Shown piece after piece: positions 5,881 to 9,190 of a stretch of 9,190 bases of DNA; positions within the stretch are counted from its first letter, which is position 1; every line of letters starts with the position of its first letter. Origin of the DNA: Microcaldota archaeon (GTDB lineage Archaea; Micrarchaeota; Micrarchaeia; Anstonellales; J096); the NCBI GenBank assembly GCA_026396375.1, contig JAPLWW010000118.1, positions 1-9,190 of the forward strand, given 5' to 3'. The notes under the pieces were generated by a model. It was not told the DNA's origin, made no database searches, and saw only the letters and a program-made list of their open reading frames with translations. The translations under genes and the position numbers were made by a program.

Positions 5881-6216
5881 CTACTTCATTTTGCTTAGGC
5901 TGTTCAATGCGGAAAGCCTTTTCACTTCACAGAGATAGATGGCATAATTTGATTTGAAGTCTTCTAAATCGTCGGAAAGCATCTTCCTGCCGAAGCGCCC
6001 CTTCCGGAGATCCTTATTTAGCGCCCTTATCTTGGAAGCTGTGCTCTCGAGCCTTTCCCTTAGGCTATCAAGCATGAAATATCTCTGGAAATATGCAGGG
6101 TCATTGAGAGCAGGCTTCACCAGCGCCCCTTTCGGCGAATGGATGAGATTTCTCTTGGTTATCCTGTTTCCAGTTCTCGGGAACTGCCTGTTCAGGGGCT
6201 GCATCGGAAATGCCAT
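5881..6216 (-). CDS. Orphan protein with NPA-type repeat, second of a pair
   Basis: A 111-residue basic, largely helical protein of no family I recognise. After a polar N-terminus it contains the unit NDPAYFQRYFMLDSLRERLE followed by KIRALNKDLRKG (about 38-73). This matches units in the protein encoded just upstream (NPAKYFNRYHSL followed by GLNKRIRQ). A weaker second unit may be FKSNYAIYLCEVKRLSALN (87-105). Heptad-like Leu/Ile spacing suggests a helical hairpin or coiled coil. Its ATG overlaps the upstream stop (TAATG), so the pair is one translationally coupled operon. The 3' end is 4 nt from tRNA-Ala on the other strand. Several opposite-strand open frames here are shadows; the repeat shared with its neighbour and the TAATG overlap are the reasons for choosing this strand. 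No signal peptide or membrane segment. Confidence 0.72.
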   Translation of the reverse strand: MAFPMQPLNRQFPRTGNRITKRNLIHSPKGALVKPALNDPAYFQRYFMLDSLRERLESTASKIRALNKDLRKGRFGRKMLSDDLEDFKSNYAIYLCEVKRLSALNSLSKMK

Positions 6217-6683
6217 TATTTTGCACCAGATATTATCCTTATCCTGAGGATTACGCCCTTGCGCTTTTCCTCAAGCGCCCTTATCTTTTCCCTGAGGTCA
6301 AAAAGATGGTTCTCATAGTCAAAGTACCGCTTTCCGATCAGGCCGACTGCCCCGAATTTTCCGAAGCTTGCGGGATTTTCGCTTTTTATGAGCCTGTATG
6401 TTCGCTCCGCGCCTATCTTATCGACTATGGATTTCAGCGGGTTTTTCGCATTCGGGATATGTTCGCCGTTGAGCTGCCTTATCCTTTTGTTCAGTCCAAT
6501 TATCTCTAGATCGATAGAGTCAAGCGAAGCCCGCATACCCATCAGCGAATGGTATCTGTTGAAGTATTTGGCAGGATTGGACGATCTTATCTGGTCGAAT
6601 GCCAGTGTCCTTCTTACCTCCTTTCTCTGCCTTCTGCCTGAGTGCCCAAGCGAAAAAGTTGAAGAGCTATGCATATGTACCAT
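6216..6683 (-). CDS. Orphan protein with two NPA-type repeats, first of a pair
   Basis: A 155-residue basic protein, unrecognised. It carries two copies of one motif: IRSSNPAKYFNRY (32-44) and IKSENPASFGKFG (99-111). Each is followed by a helical stretch ending in a basic Leu/Ile segment (LNKRIRQL; LREKIRALEEKRKG), giving helices able to form coiled coils. The same unit occurs in the next gene, which overlaps it by one nucleotide. The start at 6683 has AAGG 7-8 nt upstream and TTTTAAAA about 24 nt upstream; a TATATATA run next to the ATG is another possible box, and ATG 6674 is an alternative. A basic, helical, repeat-bearing pair might bind nucleic acid or form a structural assembly, but nothing in the sequence proves this. 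Confidence 0.72.
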   Translation of the reverse strand: MVHMHSSSTFSLGHSGRRQRKEVRRTLAFDQIRSSNPAKYFNRYHSLMGMRASLDSIDLEIIGLNKRIRQLNGEHIPNAKNPLKSIVDKIGAERTYRLIKSENPASFGKFGAVGLIGKRYFDYENHLFDLREKIRALEEKRKGVILRIRIISGAK

Positions 6684-6740
6684 ATATATACCTTAAAAGA
6701 AACATTTTAAAATCATTTCTAATTAGTTTTCTTTACCGTA

Positions 6741-6765
6741 GGAGCCTTTTTAGAAAAAAGGCTTC
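6741..6765. terminator. Perfect hairpin with T/A-rich arms
   Basis: GGAGCCTTTTT pairs with AAAAAGGCTTC across a three-base AGA loop, 11 pairs with one G:T. It lies between the HD gene and the NPA-repeat operon, about 90 nt past the HD stop and 60 nt before the next start. It may be a terminator or an operator-like site. Confidence 0.45.
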
Positions 6766-6815
6766 ACCCAAAAAGTTCTTTTGGTTGAACACAAACATAG
6801 TTTCTTTTTAGTTGA

Positions 6816-6844
6816 ACCGTTTTTCTTTTCTAAAGAAAAAAGGT
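6816..6844 (-). terminator. Hairpin and T-run just after the HD gene
   Basis: ACC-G-TTTTTCTTT pairs with AAAGAAAA-A-AGGT over a TCT loop, twelve pairs with one mismatch. On the minus strand it starts 13 nt after the stop of the HD-domain gene and presents T-rich tracts, the usual archaeal termination signal. Confidence 0.55.
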
Positions 6845-6857
6845 CAAAGAAAGGGGC

Positions 6858-7412
6858 TTAGTCCAGCTTCTTCAGGCCTTCCCACCATTTCTCGGGGCTC
6901 CCTGCTATTTCCTTGACCAGCTCCTTTGAAATATCCAAAGTCATCCTTTTGCTGGCATTTGTTAGCCATTCTTCCGCCATCTTGCTATTGTTTTCCATGT
7001 AGAATTTTGCCTGTAAAGTGCATTCCAAAAAATCCGCATCGTTAGTGATCTTGCTTTCCAGGGTTTTCTTCTCGGAATACTCCTTGTACAGCGTCTGGAT
7101 TTCAGGAAATGCCGATAATTGCTCTCTCAGTATTTTATTCTCATCAACAGAGACGTAGGATTGGGAAATCTTGTTCAGGTCCCAGCTCCTTGTTTCAGGC
7201 ACATCATGGAAGATAGACATCAGCAGGACTTTCTCCACATTTGCATTGAGCCTTTTTGCAAGGTAATATGCGATTATAGAGGTTCTATGGGAATGCGCAG
7301 CGATAGTGTCCCCGTGTGTAAATCCCAAAGTGAACCATCCGCTTCTTTGGACCTGTTTAAGCAATCCAACTTCCTTGAAGAATCTCACAACCTCCCTTGT
7401 TTCCGAAGCCAT
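6858..7412 (-). CDS. HD-domain 5'-nucleotidase-like phosphohydrolase (YfbR/HDDC2 type)
   Basis: A 184-residue HD-superfamily protein. Metal-binding residues are visible in order: His40 in AAHSHRTSIIAYYLA, the HD pair His69-Asp70 in SIFHDVPETR, and Asp127 in NDADFLECTLQAKFYME. This spacing matches the YfbR/HDDC2 group, in which the E. coli enzyme dephosphorylates 5'-deoxynucleoside monophosphates with a divalent metal; here the substrate is inferred. The C-terminus ends SPEKWWEGLKKLD, a tryptophan-rich ending that I recall from archaeal members. The ATG at 7412 is supported by TTTAAAAGG about 26 nt upstream, implying a leaderless mRNA, and that box is shared back to back with tRNA-Gly. It is a single gene followed by a terminator-like hairpin. 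Cytoplasmic, no signal peptide, no missing core residue. Confidence 0.92.
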   Translation of the reverse strand: MASETREVVRFFKEVGLLKQVQRSGWFTLGFTHGDTIAAHSHRTSIIAYYLAKRLNANVEKVLLMSIFHDVPETRSWDLNKISQSYVSVDENKILREQLSAFPEIQTLYKEYSEKKTLESKITNDADFLECTLQAKFYMENNSKMAEEWLTNASKRMTLDISKELVKEIAGSPEKWWEGLKKLD

Positions 7413-7467
7413 GTTTGGAAATAACTGGGAAACCTTTTAAACATTTGGAGAAATTAGGTATAATTGC
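7413..7467. promoter_or_regulatory. Shared two-way TATA box for the HD gene and tRNA-Gly
   Basis: The palindromic TTTTAAA at 7435-7441 is centred 26 nt before the HD start codon on the minus strand and 30 nt before the first base of tRNA-Gly on the plus strand. Both distances suit archaeal TBP sites, so one element may serve both directions. Confidence 0.55.
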
Positions 7468-7538
7468 GCGGCTATAGTCTAGTGGTAGGATATAAGCTTC
7501 CCAAGCTTAGGACCCGGGTTCAAATCCCGGTAGCCGCA
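7468..7538 (+). tRNA. tRNA-Gly, anticodon CCC
   Basis: A complete cloverleaf of 71 nt without intron. The acceptor stem GCGGCTA pairs fully with TAGCCGC, discriminator A, CCA not encoded. The D arm is GTCT/GGAT, the anticodon stem TAAGC/GCTTA with loop TTCCCAA, and the anticodon CCC at 7500-7502 reads GGG. The T arm is CCGGG-TTCAAAT-CCCGG. It has its own TATA box at 7435-7441 and is followed by a GC-rich hairpin, so it is probably an independent transcript. Confidence 0.97.
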
Positions 7539-7540
7539 CT

Positions 7541-7568
7541 GAACCAAGGGGGCAAGCCCCCTCAGTTC
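7541..7568 (+). terminator. GC-rich hairpin after tRNA-Gly
   Basis: AGGGGGC (7547-7553) pairs with GCCCCCT (7556-7562), closed further out by GAAC (7541-7544) and GTTC (7565-7568) across a small internal loop. It starts 3 nt after the tRNA. C/T-rich sequence follows but no strong T-run, so it may be a processing signal or a terminator. Confidence 0.45.
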
Positions 7569-7593
7569 CAAGTTCCTCCCTCTCCCCCACGAC

Positions 7594-7612
7594 TTTTTGA
7601 AATATTCAAAAA
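7594..7612. promoter_or_regulatory. Perfect 8-bp inverted repeat before sua5
   Basis: TTTTTGAA and TTCAAAAA flank a three-base ATA. It begins with a T-run, so it could end tRNA-Gly transcription. Its position about 20 nt upstream of the AT-rich box (7631-7639) before sua5 would also suit a regulator site. Neither role is proven. Confidence 0.35.
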
Positions 7613-7653
7613 TCATACTGAATTAAAAACATTTATTTTGATGCTGATTACAG

Positions 7654-8553
7654 ATGAAAACTGAAATGCTGAAGATAAGCAAAACGAATCCTGAGATCTC
7701 GAAAATCAGGAAGGCCTCTGCAATCATAAGAAAGGGGGGGCTGGTTGCGTTTCCAACCGAAACGGTCTATGGCCTTGGGGCAGACGCGCTCAATCCCAAA
7801 GCTGTGAAAAAGATATTCAGGGCAAAGGGAAGGCCATCTGACAATCCCCTAATTGTGCACATCGCAAGGAAAAATGATATTTACAGATTGGCAAAGGAAG
7901 TGCCAAAATCTGCGGAGAAGCTGATGAGGGAATTTTGGCCAGGGCCGTTGACGATTGTCCTGAAAAAATCCAAGGCTGTCCCGAAGATAATAACCGCAGG
8001 CCTGAACACTGTCGCGATAAGGATGCCCTCCAATAAGATTGCATTGAAACTGATAAAGGAATCAGGGGTTCCGATAGCTGCTCCTTCCGCCAATTCCTCA
8101 ACCAAGCCAAGCCCGACTTCCGTGGCATCAGATATCCCAACCTTGCTGAGGCCAGGAGGGATCAGCCTTGAGAAGCTGAGGGAATGCCTTGGAAAAGTTG
8201 ATGTCCATCCTGTTGCAAAAGGAAACAAGGCAAAGGAGTCATTGGCAAAATCTCCTGGAATGAAATATCGGCACTATTCTCCCAAAGCAGAGGTCATCCT
8301 TGTTGAGGGAAAAGGGAAAATGCAGAAAATAAGGGAAATTGCCAAATCATGGGAAATAAAAGGAAAGAAAGTCGCGATAATGAAAATGGGAAATGACCAT
8401 GGAAGGATTGCAAAAAAACTTTTCAGCACGTTCAGGGAATTGGACAGGAAGGGATTTGATGCGATAATCATAGAGGGAACAGATGAGAAGGGATTGGGCC
8501 TTGCGGTGATGAACAGGATCAGGAAGGCGGCCAGCAGGAAGATAAAGGTTTAG
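7654..8553 (+). CDS. sua5: Sua5/YrdC/YwlC threonylcarbamoyl-AMP synthase, internally shortened
   Basis: Sua5 makes threonylcarbamoyl-AMP from threonine, bicarbonate and ATP, the first step of t6A formation at position 37 of ANN-decoding tRNAs; the Kae1/KEOPS complex completes it. Visible motifs: PTETVYGLGADA (34-45), the KGRPSDNPLIVHI substrate motif (58-70), WPGPLT (95-100), AIRMPSN (121-127), AAPSANSSTKPSPTS (142-156), LLRPGGISLE (164-173), the linker GMKYRHYSPKA (202-212) and the C-terminal Sua5 domain ending GLGLAVMNRIRKAAS. Oddity: in known family members about 30-35 residues lie between the PSPT region and LLRPGG, containing DGG and GxESTVVD, whose Ser helps form the active site. Here VASD joins directly to IPTLLRPGG (junction near 8133/8134), with no frameshift. 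At 299 residues it is shorter than the usual 330-350. The gene may be inactive or altered. Start 7654 follows an AT-rich box at 7631-7639; no ribosome site is seen. Confidence 0.95.
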   Translation: MKTEMLKISKTNPEISKIRKASAIIRKGGLVAFPTETVYGLGADALNPKAVKKIFRAKGRPSDNPLIVHIARKNDIYRLAKEVPKSAEKLMREFWPGPLTIVLKKSKAVPKIITAGLNTVAIRMPSNKIALKLIKESGVPIAAPSANSSTKPSPTSVASDIPTLLRPGGISLEKLRECLGKVDVHPVAKGNKAKESLAKSPGMKYRHYSPKAEVILVEGKGKMQKIREIAKSWEIKGKKVAIMKMGNDHGRIAKKLFSTFRELDRKGFDAIIIEGTDEKGLGLAVMNRIRKAASRKIKV

Positions 8554-8609
8554 CGGTTTTAACATCATCTTTTAAAAATACAGTCGGAAATTATAATGCA
8601 AGTGATGGA
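8554..8609 (+). promoter_or_regulatory. Promoter of the Lon-like protease gene
   Basis: The 56-nt spacer after the Sua5 stop holds TTTTAAAAAT at 8571-8580, centred about 35 nt before ATG 8610, leaving a leader of about ten bases with a GTGAT partial anti-16S match. An earlier ATG at 8605 reads only ATG-GAA-TGA, a two-codon frame whose TGA overlaps the real ATG. Confidence 0.5.
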
Positions 8610-9190
8610 ATGAAAAAGCTGGTTTTGGTTGTTGTGCTATTGCTGGGGCTGTCATTCTCACAATATTACACGGTAAGCTTCCCTGCAGTGAGCGGAGACC
8701 AGGGAGTGATAATAGACTCGAGGATGTCATGCGACAAGACAGGGGACAGGACAAACCTGGCGCTTCCTCCGTCATTTGACCAGGCAACAGTCGAATCCAT
8801 AATCAATGCCTACAGTTTGGCAAGGAATGTCACAAACAGCACATGCGAATCATCTGTCCAGTTTGATTCAAGCGAGGAATCAATACAGGGCCCTTCAGGG
8901 GGCCTGCAGTTCCATTTGTTCTATTACCAGATGCTCATTGGGATGGAATACAGAACAAATGTGATAGCAACAGGCCAGATAGACCAGGACGGGAATGTCA
9001 TCCCGGTAGGCGGCGAGGAGGAAAAGGCGAAGATAGCCAAGGAAAGGGGGTATAAATATTTCATAACAAAGCCTGCCTCGATATATGACTATGACATCCT
9101 GATGAAGATGAACAGCAGCGATTTCAGGGTCATAATGGTCAACAACGCATCCGACGCAAGGGAATTCATAAGGAAGGACAAGATCCCGGA
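8610..9190 (+). CDS. Secreted Lon-like (S16 fold) serine protease, N-terminal part
   Basis: The first 193 residues of a protein running off the right edge. It begins with a signal peptide or N-terminal anchor (Met-Lys-Lys, then a hydrophobic stretch to about residue 16, then S-Q), so it acts outside the membrane. The following domain resembles the Lon protease domain: QGPSGGL holds the catalytic Ser96 and the later TGQIDQDGNVIPVGG-EEEK holds Lys139, the partner of the Ser-Lys dyad, in the same GG-x3-K spacing as archaeal Lon. No AAA+ ATPase domain precedes it, so it resembles the exported, ATP-independent archaeal Lon-like proteases. The domain then continues KIAKERGYKYFI as in Lon. ATG 8610 is the only in-frame start at the signal peptide; TTTTAAAAAT at 8571-8580 lies about 35 nt upstream, and GTGAT at 8602-8606 is a weak ribosome match. 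Substrate unknown. Confidence 0.9.
   Translation, partial: MKKLVLVVVLLLGLSFSQYYTVSFPAVSGDQGVIIDSRMSCDKTGDRTNLALPPSFDQATVESIINAYSLARNVTNSTCESSVQFDSSEESIQGPSGGLQFHLFYYQMLIGMEYRTNVIATGQIDQDGNVIPVGGEEEKAKIAKERGYKYFITKPASIYDYDILMKMNSSDFRVIMVNNASDAREFIRKDKIP

Larger units (their letters stand above)
6684..6857. other. AT-rich intergenic region with hairpins and near-direct repeats
   Basis: No gene is visible in these 174 nt. Reading the minus strand from the HD gene stop, a hairpin (6816-6844) comes first, then two imperfect copies of an AGTT-CTTTT-GTTGAAC element (6774-6790 and 6799-6817, 25 nt apart), then a second hairpin (6741-6765), and finally the promoter of the NPA-repeat operon (TTTTAAAA near 6704-6712). 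The hairpin arms are largely T and A runs. Confidence 0.6.

Noticed and set aside
5954..6811. Several plus-strand open frames opposite the NPA-repeat genes.
   Set aside because: They share no repeats, have no ribosome sites and overlap one another in different frames. The minus pair has a TAATG coupling and an internal repeat.
7464..7664. Plus-strand open frame of 66 residues.
   Set aside because: It runs through tRNA-Gly and its hairpin, and has no promoter or ribosome site of its own.
8990..9045. Apparent loss of the catalytic Lys in the Lon-like domain (GGEEEK in place of E. coli GGLKEK).
   Set aside because: Archaeal Lon has GGVTPK-type motifs, so the conserved Lys is the sixth residue of the motif. 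It is present here as Lys139.
1..9190. CRISPR array, IS element, integrase or attachment site.
   Set aside because: No regularly spaced repeats, transposase motifs or terminal inverted repeats were seen, and both tRNA genes have intact 3' ends with no duplicated tail nearby.

Overview
The window is from an archaeal chromosome. The evidence is an archaeal-type methionyl-tRNA synthetase with two zinc knuckles, a beta-CASP nuclease of the aCPSF2 type, a MEMO1-family protein, and a secreted Lon-fold (S16) serine protease. tRNA genes lack an encoded CCA, AT-rich TATA boxes lie about 20-30 nt before start codons, GGTG/GGAGG ribosome sites are few, and Arg codons are mostly AGG/AGA. Small genes, tight spacing, ankyrin proteins and orphan genes would suit a small-genome (DPANN-like) archaeon, but that placement is inference; no 16S rRNA or taxon marker is present.

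Layout. Positions 1-1034 (minus) hold the N-terminal part of metG, running off the left edge. Divergent from it, 1123-2903 (plus) holds three tandem ankyrin-repeat paralogues, each with its own TATA-like box just before its start. Positions 2884-3264 look like decayed or fast-changing DNA: a minus-strand remnant of a MEMO C-terminus overlaps the end of the third ankyrin gene, followed by an uncertain Cys-rich reading frame. Positions 3265-4444 (minus) are a two-gene operon, a HEPN-like protein followed one nucleotide later by MEMO. A compact two-way promoter separates it from the beta-CASP nuclease (4507-5784, plus), followed 20 nt later by tRNA-Ala(GGC). Positions 5881-6683 (minus) are two overlapping orphan genes built from a shared NPA-containing repeat. 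Then come an AT-rich hairpin region, an HD-domain nucleotidase (6858-7412, minus), tRNA-Gly(CCC) (plus), Sua5/YrdC (7654-8553, plus), and the start of a secreted Lon-like protease (8610 to the right edge).

How the genes relate. Several serve the translation and RNA economy: Met charging, two tRNAs, t6A modification of tRNA by Sua5, and RNA decay by the beta-CASP enzyme. The HD protein probably recycles nucleotides. The ankyrin trio, the NPA-repeat pair and the HEPN-MEMO pair are the accessory part.

Most worth a second look: Sua5 appears to lack in frame a stretch of about 30-35 residues including the conserved GxEST signature; a MEMO tail remnant lies beside the intact MEMO gene; the ankyrin paralogues share end caps and carry Cys at one fixed repeat position; and the NPA-repeat pair matches no family I recognise.
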